DNA of 64,000 nt from assembly GCA_033557465.1 (NCBI GenBank), contig CM066047.1, forward strand, positions 1,054,001 to 1,118,000. Reading direction: 5' to 3'. The translations under genes and the position numbers were made by a program. Below, piece after piece: positions 1 to 10,930 of this stretch. Each line of letters opens with the position of its first letter. The stretch's first letter is position 1. The stretch is from Ichthyophis bannanicus. Taxonomy: Eukaryota; Chordata; Amphibia; Gymnophiona; Ichthyophiidae. The notes beneath the pieces are model-generated. The model was not told the DNA's origin and made no database searches. It saw only the letters and a program-made list of their open reading frames with translations.

Positions 1-1840
1 TGAATCTCTGGAACCTCAACCGCTTCGTGGTGCAGGAGAAGTTCAAGATGGTCTCGCTGGGGATGTTGCTCCCTTACCTCCTCAAAGGCAATTGGCTCCC
101 TGGATCTAAAGGATGCGTATACAAGCATCCCATTCTATCCTACTCACAGAAAGTATCTGTATTTCATGCTAGGGGATCAGCACTACCAATACCAAGTGCT
201 TCCCTTCGGACTCGCATTGGCCCCCAGAGTCTTCACAAAGTGTCTTGTGTTGGTAGCTACTTACCTTGGGACCCTGGGGGTCTTTATCTTCCCTTACTTA
301 GACGACTGCTCATAAAGGGCTCCACATCGGATGGCGTCCAGCATTCGGCCCACTGACCGTTCAGATGCTCAAGTGACTGGGGTTTGTTGTATACTATTAC
401 AAGTCACACCTCCAATTTTCTCAGCAGCTGGAGATCATCTAGGCCAGAGGTTCCGAACTCCAGTCCTGGAGGGCCAAACACCATTCAGGTTTTCAGGCTG
501 TCCTTAATGAATATGCATGAGATACATTTGAATACAATGGGGGCAGTGCATGCAAATGCATCTCATGCACATTTATTAGGGACAGCCTGAAAACCTGAAT
601 GGTGTTTGGCCCTCCAGGACTGGAGTTGGGGACCTCTGATCTAGGCTCTCCTCGATAGAACTCGGGCCCGAGCTTTTCTCCCGATGGACTCTACATGCAG
701 TGACTCATGGAGGTCATAGGCGACATCCAACAGAAGCGCCACACGACAGCTCAAGGGGTGCTGCAGATGCTCGGCCATATGACCTGAATGGTGCACTTCA
801 AACCTTTGGCCCGTCTGTACATGCAGCAGTCTCAATGGACTCTGTGCACCCAGTGGAAGCAAGCCATGGGCCACTTCTGGGACTGAGTGGCAGTTACCGC
901 ACCTCTTGTGCACTCCCTTCATTGGTGGCTGTAGTTGCAGAACCTGCTCTGCGGTCTCCCCTTTGAGTCATAGGCCCCTTAATGGATGATCACCACAGAT
1001 GCATCCAAGCTGGACTGGGGTGCTCACCTGGATTGCCTGCACAATCAGGCCTGTGACTGGATCAGGAGAGCCTGCACCAGATAAACGTCCTGGAGCTTTG
1101 GGCTTTTGTGTATGCTCTCTGTTCTAGATGCACCTGACTACCCAGGTGGTCCTGATTTTAGATGGATAACCAGGTGGCAATGTTTTACATCAACAAGCAA
1201 GGGGGCATGGGATCATACCTCCTCTGCTGGGATATGGTGCGCTTGTAGAAGTTTGCCGTGCCCTATGGGATGAAGCTGAGGGTGACCTACTTGCCTGGAG
1301 AGCTCAGTGTCAAGGCGGACGACCTCAGCAGGGTCTTCCCGCCTCACAATTAGGCCCTCAACAGGGGGGTGATGAAAGTGGGGAACTGCATTGGTAAACC
1401 TCTTTGCCACACCACACAGCACCCAGGTGGATGGGTTCTGTTCCAGGATGTCTGCCGGCAGCTGGCTGGCCTCCGATGCCTTCCTCCTGCACTGGGGAGT
1501 GGGGCTTTTGTATGCATACCCCCCCCCCCCAACCGATCCCACTCATGGCGAAGACGTTGCTGAAGCTCCAGACAGAGCGGGATACCATGATTCTCAATGC
1601 CCCGTACTTGCCCAGGCAGCCGTGGTTCCCCCTGCTACTCCAACTCACTCGGTGGGAGCCTCTCCATCAGGGCTGCACCTCAGACATCATTTTTCAGGAA
1701 GACGGGACCTTGTTTTATCCTATTGTCCCTGGCCCTCACGGCTTGGATGCTGAGTGGATAGTTCTCTCAGACCTTAGCCTGCCCTGGAACATGATGGATG
1801 TTCTCCTGGCTTCCCGCGGGGATTCCACACATCACTCCTA
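1..1840 (+). pseudogene. A1 pol remnant: RT, RNase H, methylase-like region
   Basis: The first 350 bases hold RT palm motifs that copies A2 and A3 share: the KFKM segment, then LGMLLPYL, then a shifted remnant of the SLKDAYTHI strand. The YLDD segment survives only as LRRLLI-like residues near 295-315. RNase H is recognisable near 988 (ACAGATGCATCC, the TDAS motif) and at 1165-1200 (MFYINKQGG). The methylase-like region, about 1550-1790, keeps the LPRQPWFPLLLQL block. Several frameshifts and stops make it non-functional. The family normally makes one RT-RNase H-methylase polyprotein. Confidence 0.75.
445..638. mobile_element. hAT-type hairpin MITE, 194 bp, in A1
   Basis: The two halves are nearly perfect inverted repeats that fold on themselves: CAGAGGTTCCGAACTCCAG at the left is answered by CTGGAGTTGGGGACCTCTG at the right. 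It is flanked by a perfect 8-bp direct repeat, ATCTAGGC (437-444 and 639-646). Eight-base duplications and CAG...CTG ends are typical of non-autonomous hAT transposons. It interrupts the RT-RNase H part of A1 and has no coding capacity. Confidence 0.9.
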
Positions 1841-1844
1841 TGAA

Positions 1845-3850
1845 TATAAGAACATAAGATATGCCATACTGGGTCAGACCAAGGTCCATCAAACCCAGTA
1901 TCCTGTTTTCAACAGTGGCCAATCTAGGTCATACGTACCTAGCAGTTTCCCCAAAAGACACGGGTTCCACAGTGCTTGTACTGGGTCAAGCATTGATATC
2001 TTGGGTCCCTTCTTAATAATGGTTTATGGACCTATCCTCCAGGAACTTGTCCAAACCTTTTTTAAACCCAGCTACACTAACAGCCTTTACTACATCCTCC
2101 GGTAACAAATTCCAGAGTTTGATTTACACGTTGAATGAAAAAATATTTTCTTTTATTAGTCTTAAATAGTTTACCCTGTAGTTTCATTGCATGTACCCTA
2201 GTCTTTCTATATTCTGATGACGGTAAACAATCGATCTACGTTTACCCCTTCCACTCCGTTCATTAATTTAAAGACTTATATCATATCTCCCCTCAGCCGT
2301 CTCTTTTCCAGGTTAAAGGGCCCTAACCTTTTTAGCCTATCTTCATAGGAGTATCCTTCCATCCCCTTTACCATTTTGGTGGCTCTTCTCTGAACCTTTT
2401 CTAATAACGCTATATCCTTTTTAAGATACGGTGACCAGAATTGCACACAATATTCAAGGTGCGGTCTCACCATGGAAAGATATAGAGGCATTATAATATC
2501 TTTTGTTTTATTTTCCATTCCTTTCCTTATGATACCTAGCATTCTATTTGCTCTCTTGGCTGCCGCTGCACACTGGGGTGGAGGGTTTTAATGTTATCCA
2601 CAATGACACCTAAATCGTTTTCCTGGGTTGTGGTTCCTAATGTGGAACCTTGCATCGTGTAACCATAGTTTGGGTTGTTCTTCCCTAGGTGCATAACTTG
2701 TCCACATTAAATTTCATCTGCTATTTTGATGCCCAGTCTTCCAATTTATCAAGATCCTCTTGCAATTTTCCACAATTCTCTTGGGTTTTAACAACTTTAA
2801 ATAGTTTTGTGTCATCTGCAAATTTGATAACCTCACTCGTTATTCCCTTTTCCAGGTCATTTATGAATATGTCAAAAAGCGGCCCCAGCACTGATCCCTG
2901 GGGTACACCACTATTCACCTTTCTCCATTGGGAAAATTGGCCATTTAGCCCTACCCTCTGCTTTCTATCTTTTAACCAGTTCCTGATCCACAATAGTACA
3001 CTGCCTCCTATCCCATGACTCTTTAGTTTTGCCAAAAGTCTCTGATGAGGGACCTTGTCAAAGGCTTTCTGAAAGTCCAGATACACTATATCAACCAACT
3101 TACCTTTGTCCACCTGTTTGTTCACACCCTCAAAAAACATAACAGATTAGTAAGACAAGATCCAAGATCTTCCTTGTCTAAAGCCATGTTAACTGTCTCC
3201 CATTAGGCCAGGACTATCTACATTCTGAGTAATTTTGTTCTTTATGATGGTTTCTACCATTTTTCCCAGTACTGACGTCAGGCTCACCGGTCTGTAGTTT
3301 TCCGGATCACCCCTGGAACCCTTTTTAAAAATTGGCGATCCTCCAATCTTCAGGTATTACAGATGATTTTAATGAAAGTCCACAGATTATTAATAGCAGA
3401 TCTGCAATCTCATATTTCAGTTCTTTCAACATGCTTGGATGTATACCATCCGGCCCAGGTTATTTGCTACTCTTCAGTTTATCTAATATTGTAATACATC
3501 TTCTCGATGTATCAATATTTCCTTCAATTCTTCCGCACCTTTAAATAACACTTCAGTCATGGGTAACACCCCTACATCTTCCTCAGTAAAGACCGAAGCA
3601 AAGCATTCATTCTCTCCGCTAACGCCTTGTCGTCTTAGTGCCCCTTTAACCCCTTTATCATCTAATGGACCAACTGACTCTCTCACAGGTTTTTTTCTAC
3701 AAATGTACTTGAAAAAGTCTTTATTTCGCGTTTTTGCTTCCGCAGCAAGCTTCTTCTCAAATTCTCCCTTTGCCTGCCTTATCAAATTCTCCCTTTGCCT
3801 GCCTTATCAATGCCTTGTGTTTGACTTGCCAGTGCTGGTGCTGTTTCCAG
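1845..3850 (-). mobile_element. CR1 LINE, antisense, 5'-truncated (CR1-a)
   Basis: Read on the minus strand, this is the 3' two-thirds of a CR1 LINE. It holds part of the region before RT, the RT domain and a 3' UTR ending in the ATGTTCTTAT-type terminus at about 1850. It lies in the DIRS A1 recombinase: the A1 sequence stops after the codons for the serine-tyrosine motif near 1840 and resumes near 3850 (GGTTCTCGG) exactly where A2 continues at about 9480. A 27-bp direct duplication (CTCCCTTTGCCTGCC core) sits at about 3757-3810. Other CR1 copies in the window (11.6-15.2 kb, 16-17 kb, 41.8-42.5 kb) belong to the same subfamily. Confidence 0.85.
2276..3785 (-). pseudogene. CR1-a reverse transcriptase remnant
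   Basis: Minus-strand translation gives, in order: a pre-RT segment (ESVGPLDDKGVKG, about 3640-3680), the RT block YLDFQKAFDKVPHQRL (near 3090), GVPQGSVLGPL (near 2900), the catalytic FADD motif (FADDTKLF, near 2810) and the C-terminal CR1 block MVRPHLEYCVQFWSPYL (near 2440). The MVRPHLEYCVQFW block is characteristic of the CR1 clade. Frameshifts separate the segments, and the endonuclease is missing, so the copy is inactive. Confidence 0.85.
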
Positions 3851-4800
3851 GTTTTAACTGGTGAAGGTTCTCGGACTGGTGTGCTGACAGGGCACTGAAT
3901 CCTTTCTCCTGTGCAGTGGAGAAGCTCCTTGAGTATCTCCTGCACCTTTCCAGCTCTGGTCTGAAGTTTAATTCAGTCAGAGCCCACCTGAGCACAGTCG
4001 CGGCTTGGAGAGAGAGCCCATTTCAGCTCACCCCTTGGTGGCTTGCTTTATCGGGGCTTTCTCGTGTCTAAACCTCTGGTTAAGTCCCCACTAGTAACTT
4101 GAGACCTCAGTGTGGTCTTGGCGCAACTCCTGTCAGCTCCTTTTGAGCCTCTTGCTTCCAGTCCACTGAAATTCCTGACCTCGAAGGGGGTGTGCCTTGT
4201 GGTGGTCACTTTGTCATGCCTTATCAGTGAGCTTCAGGCCTTAGTTGCTCACTCGCCATATACTAGGTTTCACCAGAATAGAATGGTGCTGTGTGCACAT
4301 CTGCATTTCCTGCCCAAAGTGATCTCTTCCTTCCACCTCAGTCAGCCTGTGGTCCTATCCACCTTTTTTCCCCAGGCCTCATACCAGCCGTGCAGAGGCC
4401 ACACTGGATATGTTGGACTTCAAGCGAGCCCTGGCTGTCTACCTTGTGCGAACAAAGGCGCACTGGTGTTCCACCCAACTGTTAGTCTTCTTTGAACACA
4501 GCAAGCTGGATGCGGCTTCTCCAAACACATGCTGTCCATTCGGGTGGCGGACTACATATTTTTCGCTTATGCCCAGACGGGCCTGAGCCTTGAAGGGCAT
4601 GTCGCAACTCACAATGTCCGAGCCATGGCTACATCGGTGGCCAACTTACACTGTCTCCATGGAGGAGATTTCCAGGGCTGCACTATGGTCCTCTGTCCAC
4701 ACCTTCACAGCCTACAACTGTCTGGGGATTCATGATGGGACAACGATTTTGGACAAACCATACTCCAGCATCTGTTTGGGACATAGGTTCAACTCCTTCC
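3850..4800 (+). pseudogene. A1 tyrosine recombinase remnant
   Basis: Residues align with the A2 and A3 recombinases: the SNSVRVHLS-like segment near 3970, then APFEPLASSPLKFLTSKGVC (4135-4200), then LPKVISSFHLSQPVVLSTFF (4310-4370). The first catalytic arginine block, TSARxxSEL in A2 and A3, is degraded to LSCLISEL. The second block, HNVRAMATSVA (about 4608-4640), keeps the H-x-x-R signature. At least two shifts and several stops break the frame. The family joins circular DNA to a target by a site-specific-recombinase reaction; this copy cannot. Confidence 0.8.
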
Positions 4801-4954
4801 CACTGGCTCTTCTGTCCATTTAGGCTACTGAAGGAGTCCTCCCATTGTTGATGTACGCTGTAGATGCTGAATCATTCAAGACCCCCAGAAGGACTACCCA
4901 CACTGTTCCTTCTGGCGCTCCTGTTTCGTGGCCCCTGATGGGCTTGTTTTCTCG

Positions 4955-5050
4955 TTTTTCGGTAGCCTGTAGCTTGGGAATCCAATACATGAGGACTGAC
5001 TTCCTGCTTGTCCACTGAGGAAGCATAGTTACTCTCCTGTAGCGGGTGTT
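4955..5050 (+). repeat. A1 internal complementary region, left part
   Basis: CGGTAGCCTGTAGCTTGGGA is followed by TGAGGACTGACTTCCTGCTTG and GCATAGTTACTCTCCTGTAG. This matches the internal complementary region of A3 (51780-51905) and of A2 (10550-10660). In DIRS elements this block is complementary to the two outer termini joined together. It stops at GGGTGTT (5044-5050), where copy A2 begins, and resumes at 10931 with CTCCGTGGACAGCAGG. Confidence 0.8.
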
Positions 5051-5235
5051 CTGCAGGAACCAGCAGGAAGTCAGTCTTCACATACGGGTGACATCGGCAC
5101 TGACTGAGCTTGCGCAGAACATTTCCCCAGCTTTCAAAGAAAGCTTTTGGGAATGCCACCACGCATACATAGTCCCCTTCCCGCCCAAAGGTGCCATCTT
5201 ACTTAGTCTCCCTTTTTCCGCGGAGCCCTTCGGAC
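5051..5235 (+). repeat. A2 left terminal inverted repeat
   Basis: CAGCAGGAAGTCAGTC, ACGGGTGACATCGGC, CCCCAGCTTTCAAAGAAAGC and CCCGCCCAAAGGTGCCATC occur here in this order. The same blocks occur inverted at 10770-10900, which forms the right terminal repeat. The same module opens A3 (46431) and A5 (61031). Confidence 0.85.
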
Positions 5236-5399
5236 GTGTGTTTTGTCCCCGGAAAATATTTTCTCTGTTCTTCCCGCCACTTGAGCACCTTTGCTTCAGC
5301 CTTGGTCTCGGGTTTTTTCTATTTTTGCTTTTTTTGTGTTTTACTGTGCTATCGCACTCTTTTTAACCACTAGCCACATCGAGGGTTTTCGACCTCGCA

Positions 5400-7506
5400 G
5401 GGGTCCTTTTTCCCCCAATGGCATCAGTTTTAAGAAATGTGATAGATGTTCAAAAAACATGTTGCTCACAGACACTCATGATTGTTGTCTCAGGTGTCTA
5501 GAAGCCGACCATGACCCGGAGCTATGCTCCCTCTGTAAGATGATGTCCTCTAAGGCCATCCAGAATCGTAAGCAGAAGCTGGATGATATCTTCCATAAGG
5601 CAGCCACAGTATCCCTGGTAGTGACTCCCCGGGCTCGGCAGCACTCTGACCAGGGGTCGCCGAACACGAGCAGAAGGAGGAGGAAGAGGCCGCGAGGACT
5701 ATTGGGGGTGCCAGACAAGCATGAGAGGTCACGTGTCCAGTCTCTCAACCCCCCTTGGCAAACCTTGGAGTCTGAGAGGAAGCAACCCAGTAAGGTACCT
5801 CGAACAGATAGAGGCCTCCAATGAAGGCGCCCAGTCTCCTGAGGGTCATCCCAGCGAAGACTTCCTCTCCTCCTCGACACCCGACCCAGTCACCCAGGCG
5901 TTGGTGTCAGTGCCCCACTCCCTAGTGGGAGGCCTGAATGCTGGCCTTGGAGAGCAGTATTTCTGTGTTCCTCACAGCCCAGCAGGCGTTGGTGCCCGGC
6001 CCCACCGGCACATGCCTCAAGAACGCAGGGACCTCGACCTCAAGGACTCCTCGGGCCTCCGCAGTGACCCCTGAGAGCAGGAAGCCTCGTGAGGATCCTT
6101 GGCACAGGTCTCTCTCTCTGTCCCGGTCCTCGGATGCGAGACCTTCTCGGGCGAGTGCCTCCAGCTCTGGGCAAGTTTTGGCCTCTGAAGCCCGGTGCGG
6201 GTCACCGACCCATCTTGAGCCACCTGACCTCGTCCTTCATGGACTACTCAGAGTGGGAGTCCGACGGGGAAACCTCCTAGGAGACTCTGTCTCACCAAGA
6301 TCTCCCCTCGGACCCCTCTCTGCTTATCCAGAGGTGACAGTCACCTCCTTTCTGGAGTTCATCCGGGACATGACACGGGCCCTAGCGCTTGCTACAGAGT
6401 CAGAGGAGGAGCCCTGCATGGAGGAGCTTGAAGCCCTTCCAACGGAAGCTCCCTTGGTGCCGGTTTCTTCCATTCTGAACCGACTGCTTCTCCACATGGT
6501 GAGACCCCAGCCTCTGTTCCTATCATGAGCAAGCACCTAGACGCTATGTATAGGGTTCAGCAGGGCCCGGGGTTTCGGAAAGCCCATCTTCCTCACACCT
6601 CAATGGTGGTCGAATTGTCCATGCTGAAGCTAAAGAGCCCAAAGACTCATTCTTCGGTCCCGCCGGGCAGAGAGTCTTGTACCATCAACGCCCTTGGTCG
6701 CATGCTTATCAGGGTTCTATGCTGTCATGCTGCATCCAAGTTTACCAATTATACATTGGGATGTTCCTCCGTGACCTCGCTAAAGAGCTTGGAGGCTTTG
6801 CGGTGGGCCTTGACGGAGACCATCTCCATTTTCAAGCCTTCTCAAAGTCCGTCGGAGAATGCTCGAAGTACCTCTTGCGAGCAGTGTAAGACTGCTTAGC
6901 ATAGGTTTTCAACCCAGTCCTCAGGGAACCCTAGGCCAGTCAGGTTTTCAGGATTCCCACAATGAATATGCATAAGATAGATTTGCATCCAATGAAGGCA
7001 GAACATGCAAATCTTTCTCATGCATATTCATTCTGGGAATCCTGAAAACCTGACTGGCCTAGGGTTCCCTGAGGACTGGGTTGAAAACCCCTGGCTTAGA
7101 GTCTTCTGCCTGGGTGGCAGCGGCTGGCATCGGAGCCTGCCAGCAGACGTGGCTCCAGTCCTCGGACCTGGAACAGTGGGTCCAGGAGAAGCTGCTGGAT
7201 GTCCCTTGCCTCGGGGAGCAACTATTTGGCAAGCCCATGGAGGATAGGGCAGCAGAGATTGAAACGGAGTACATGACTCATACTTGCCTCTCCTGGAAAA
7301 TCTCCTCCCTCCCCAGGAAGAAACAGCAGGGCAAGAAGCCTTTCTTCCACTGGAAGGGGCTCCAGAGCAGGGGCTACCCGTCCTACCTGCTGACGTCAAC
7401 CTCCGTTCAGGGCAGTCAGGGCAAGAGTACAGCCCACGGCCCTCGTAAGCCGAAGGGTCCCAAGACCCAACCCCCGGCACTGGCTCAGTCATCCTCGGGG
7501 TTTTGA
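5400..7506 (+). pseudogene. A2 gag remnant
   Basis: An N-terminal Cys/His motif is readable at 5428-5560 (FKKCDRC, then DTHDCCLRCL, then CSLCKMMSSKA). It is followed by a Ser/Arg/Pro-rich linker. Then comes a conserved helical domain at about 6360-6900 (VQQGPGFRKAHLPHTSMVVE, and near 6690 the LGRMLIRV-like block). After the MITE at 6900-7093 it continues with the SSAWVAAAGI segment and a basic C-terminus near 7320-7500. The helical domain corresponds to the DIRS gag domain that gave rise to the C-terminal part of LAP2-alpha. Several frameshifts break it. Role in an active element: a structural, RNA-binding particle protein. Confidence 0.75.
6900..7093. mobile_element. hAT-type hairpin MITE in A2 gag
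   Basis: The arms are inverted repeats: GGTTTTCAACCCAGTCCTCA at the left and TGAGGACTGGGTTGAAAACC at the right. They meet around a short AT-rich centre with ATGCATATTCATT. The flanks share GCTTAG (6894-6899 and 7094-7099). The gag reading continues across when the MITE is removed, with one TSD copy retained. It is the same family as the copies at 445, 40000 and 40862, but its outer 30 bp differ from the 445 copy. Confidence 0.88.
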
Positions 7507-9582
7507 TGCCAATCGGCATAGCCTCTCATCTGCTGACAGGGCGGCTGTCCATCGGGGAGCGTCTGGTCCACTTCTCCCACTTGTGGATGTTCATCTCCAC
7601 TGACGCCTGGGTCCTCCATGTCATTAGGGAGGGCTATCTCCTCCATCTGGACCAGCTCCCTCCTCCATACTTCCCCGGGGAGCCAAGTTGGCTTCCCCAG
7701 CACCAGGCCTTCCTGAGTCAGGAGCTCGCAGGCCTTCTCGAGGACAGGGCAGTAGAATTAGTCCCACCGCACTTCCGAGGATTGGGGTTTTACTCCCGAT
7801 AATTCCTCATCCCAAAGCGGACAGGGGTCCTTCGGCCCATTCTCAACCTGCAGAACCTAAACAAGTTCCTGTTGCGGGAGAAGTTCAGGATGCTCTCCCT
7901 TGGAACATTGCTGCCCTACCTCCCAGCAGGGTGATTGGCTATGCTCCTTGGACTTAAATGATGCTTACGCTCACATCGTTGTCCATCCCAAGCGTAAAGT
8001 GCCTCCGCCTCATGGTTCAGGGAAAACATTACCAGTACAGGGTGCTTCCCTTCGGCCTCGTGTCTTCCCCGTGGGTCTTCACAAAATGCCTGGCCGTGGC
8101 TGTGGCTCACCTCTGGCTGCAGGGCACCTTCGCATATCCATATCTAGATGACTGGCTTGTAACAGAAGGCACAGCCTCTGAAGCCCAGCAGGCCACAGGC
8201 CAGACCATTCACCTCCTGGAGCATCTGAGGTTTGTTATCAATTACCCAATGTCCCACCTCACTCCAGATCAGTCACTGGAATTAATTGGGGCTTGCTTGT
8301 ACACCCTGCGGGCCATGGCTTTCCTCCCTCAGAACAGCGCGGACCGCCTTGTGTGCCTGGCATCTGAAGTGCTGTGCCACAGTGCCGTCTCGGCTGGACG
8401 ATGCTTCACCTTTTCGGACACACAGCCTCCACGATCCATGTTGTGCCCAATGCCCGTCTCAACATGCGGGCAGCACAATGTGTGCAGTTGACCGGCCACC
8501 TCCGAGACCCTATCTCAGTCTCTCCCAGTGCGGCGGAGTCTCTTGCTTGGTGGCAGGAGTCTTGGAACTTGCTTCGAGGTATGCCTTTCCAAGCTCCAGC
8601 GCATCAGGTGGTCTTAACTACAGATGCCTCCCTGGTGGGCTGGGGAGCCCACTGAGGGGCGGTGCAATCAAGGGACCTGTTCCTCGAGGAGTCCTGGCAG
8701 CACATCAACCTGCTGGAGCTCCAGGCCATCCGCCTTGCATGCAAGGCTTTCAGGGATCGCCTTCAGCACCAAGCCGTGCTGGTCCAGACAGACAACCAGA
8801 TCGAGATGTTCTATGTGAACAAACAAGAAGGTACCGGTTCCCACAGTCTGTTTGGAGGCAACAGCCATATGCTGCTTTGTGATGAGCCAGGGCATGACTA
8901 TTCGGGCCACTTAACTCCTGGGCCAAGACAGTGCATTGGCAGACTGGCTCAGCAGAGTCCTCCAGCTGCACGAGTGGTGCCTGTGTCCCCGGACGGTGCA
9001 GCGGCTTTCGCAGCATTGGGGACTCCAGACCTGGACCTATTCGCTAGTCCTGTAAATTTGCAGTTCCTCTGGTTCTGTGGTCCCCTCCCGCACCCAGGCA
9101 GGGTGGCCCTGGATGCCTTCCTCGTGGGAAAATGGTCTGCTGTATGCCTTTCCACCATGCCCCTCATTGCCCAGACCCTTCTCAAGGTCCAGCGGGACAG
9201 GGTCTCTATGATTCTCATAGCCCTGAGGTGGCCCAGGCAGCCTTGGTTTCCCCTGCTGCTCTGTCTCTGGACGGAGCCCCTGGTCCCTCTTGGGTATTCA
9301 CTAGAGCTGCTGACGCAGGAGGAGGGTCTGCTACTTCACCCCAATCCGAGGTTCCTATCTCTCACTGCTTGGTGGCTGAGCGGGTTGTTCCAGCCCCCTA
9401 CCATCTTCCCATGGAGATCGAGGATATTCTTTTGGCCTCACGAAAGGACTCGACCAGACAGGCTTATGCCTTCAAGTGGCATCGGTTCTCGGTGTGGTGC
9501 TTGGAGCTCTGAGCGAACCCATTTTCATACTCTACCACTTTGGTCTTGCAGTACCTGCTCTGCCTTTGGCAGTCTGGGCTGA
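7503..9582 (+). pseudogene. A2 pol remnant: RT, RNase H, methylase-like region
   Basis: The RT starts with the GYLLHLDQLPPPYFPGEPSW region (about 7630-7690). It has the PILNLQNLNKF segment (7840-7870), LNDAYAHIVVHP (7955-7990), YQYRVLPFGLVSSPWVFTKC (8030-8090) and an intact catalytic YLDD (8138-8149). RNase H shows LTTDASLVGWGAH (8616-8655), an active-site glutamate in LLELQAIRL (8710-8735) and QTDNQIEMFYVNKQ (8785-8828). The methylase-like region (9020-9480) shows PDLDLFASPVN and RWPRQPWFPLLL. Stops at 7801 and 8656 and several shifts make it inactive. Order and motifs match A3 and B2. Confidence 0.85.
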
Positions 9583-10415
9583 AGTCTAACTCGGTCAGGG
9601 TTCACCTGAGTGCCATCTCAGCGAACCACCACTCCATCGAGGGCAAGCCTCTTTCGGGGCAGCCGCTCGTCTCTCGTTTCATGCAAGGCCTGCTCCTTTC
9701 CAGGCCCCCTATCCGCCCTCCTCTGGCAGAATGAGACCTCAATGTTGTCCGCAACTGACCAAGCTGCCCTTTGAGCCCATGGATACCTGTCCATTGCAGC
9801 ATCTGTCGTGGAAGGTGGCCTTCCTGGTGGCTCTTACCTCTGCCCGGAGAGTCAGCAAACTCCAGGCGCTGATGGCCGAGGCGCCATTTATGAGGTTCTG
9901 TATGAACAGGGTGGTCCTGCGGAGTCACCCTAAGTTCCTTCCTAAGGTCGTCTCGGATTTTCATCTCAATCAAGAGATAGTGCTGCCCACTTTCTTCCCA
10001 AAGCCCCATGCCGACCGGGCATCAGCAGTTCTCCACACCTTGGATTGCAAGAGGTCTCTCTCTACCTGCAGCGGATTCGGGACCACCGCAGATCCGGGCA
10101 GCTCTTCATCTCCTTCGATCCCAGCCGTCTGTGGCTGGTGGTCACCAAGCGTACCTTATTGATCTGGTTTGCAACTTCATCGCCTTTGCCAAGGCCCAGG
10201 CCCGGTTTCCCCTGGACCGCCGAGTCATGGCTCACAATGTCCAAGCCATGGTGATGTTGGTCGCCAGCCTGTGTTTGGTGCCACAGGCAGACATCTGCTG
10301 GGCCGCTACCAGGTCCTCCACTCACACCTTCATGGTACATTACTGCCCAGAGAGTGAGTCCTGTCAGGATGCCGTCTTTGGTCAGGCTGTACTCCGTAAT
10401 CTGTTAGGGGTTTAA
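9400..10415 (+). pseudogene. A2 tyrosine recombinase remnant
   Basis: The recombinase frame starts within the end of pol, in the -1 frame, with the IEDILLASRKDSTRQAYAFK segment (9420-9478). After a stop it continues with LKSNSVRVHLSAISANHHS (9580-9640), KVAFLVALTSARRVSKLQAL (9812-9872; contains catalytic Arg I), the LPKVVSDFHLNQEIVLPTFF segment (9940-10000), THNVQAMVMLVAS (10230-10268, where the H-x-x-R arginine has become Gln) and FMVHYC (10330-10347, the tyrosine block). The loss of the second arginine plus a stop and frameshifts make it inactive. Confidence 0.83.
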
Positions 10416-10544
10416 GCAACTCCTGCCCTCCGACCTTTCTTGTTCCGGCTACCGGGAGCATGGCCATCAATGGACCCGAGGTCCTCGGGCTGGCTTCGGC
10501 TTTCACTGGCGACTGCTCACAGCGCTGCTGTGCTTTTTCCTACA

Positions 10545-10930
10545 TGTCCTCGGTAGCCTGTAGCTAGGGAAGTCCCATATGTGAGGACTGACTTTTTGCT
10601 TGTTCCTGGAGAAAGCGTAGTTACTCACCTGTAACAGTTGTTCTCAAGGGAAAGCAGGAATCAGTCCTCACATCTCTCTCGCCTCCCCTTGGAGTTGCTG
10701 TATATTTTTTGCCATCTTCTTGAAGGGGCTATAGCTATAGCACCTGACTGAGTAAGATAGCACCTTTGGGCGGGAAGGAGGCCATGCATGTGTGGCAGCA
10801 TTCCCAAAGGCTTTCTTTGAAAGCTGGGGAAATGCTCCGCACAGGCTCCGTCTGCTGACATCACCCATATGTGAGGACTGATTCTTGCTGTCCTTGAAGA
10901 AAAGCAGTTAGAGGTGAGTAACTGCGCTTT
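10545..10930 (+). repeat. A2 internal complementary region and right terminal repeat
   Basis: The internal complementary region (10545-10670) carries GTAGTTACTCACCTGTAACAG, complementary to the right terminus, next to the segment complementary to the left terminus. The right terminal repeat (about 10730-10930) carries GGGCGGGAAGGAGGCC, TTTCTTTGAAAGCTGGGGAA and CACCCATATGTGAGGACTGA, which are the inverse of the left repeat at 5051-5235. The end reads GAGGTGAGTAACTGCGCTTT. Confidence 0.82.

Larger units (their letters stand above)
5051..10930 (+). mobile_element. DIRS retrotransposon, family A, copy A2, complete but decayed
   Basis: A2 has both termini: left at 5051 (CTGCAGGAACCAGCAGGAAG) and right at 10930 (GTGAGTAACTGCGCTTT). 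In between lie gag, RT, RNase H, the methylase-like region, recombinase and internal complementary region in the standard order. It is inserted inside the internal complementary region of A1. The A1 sequence is contiguous if 5051-10930 is removed (GGGTGTT plus CTCCGTGGAC), with no target duplication. A hairpin MITE (6900-7093) is the only later insertion. All open frames are broken. Confidence 0.88.
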
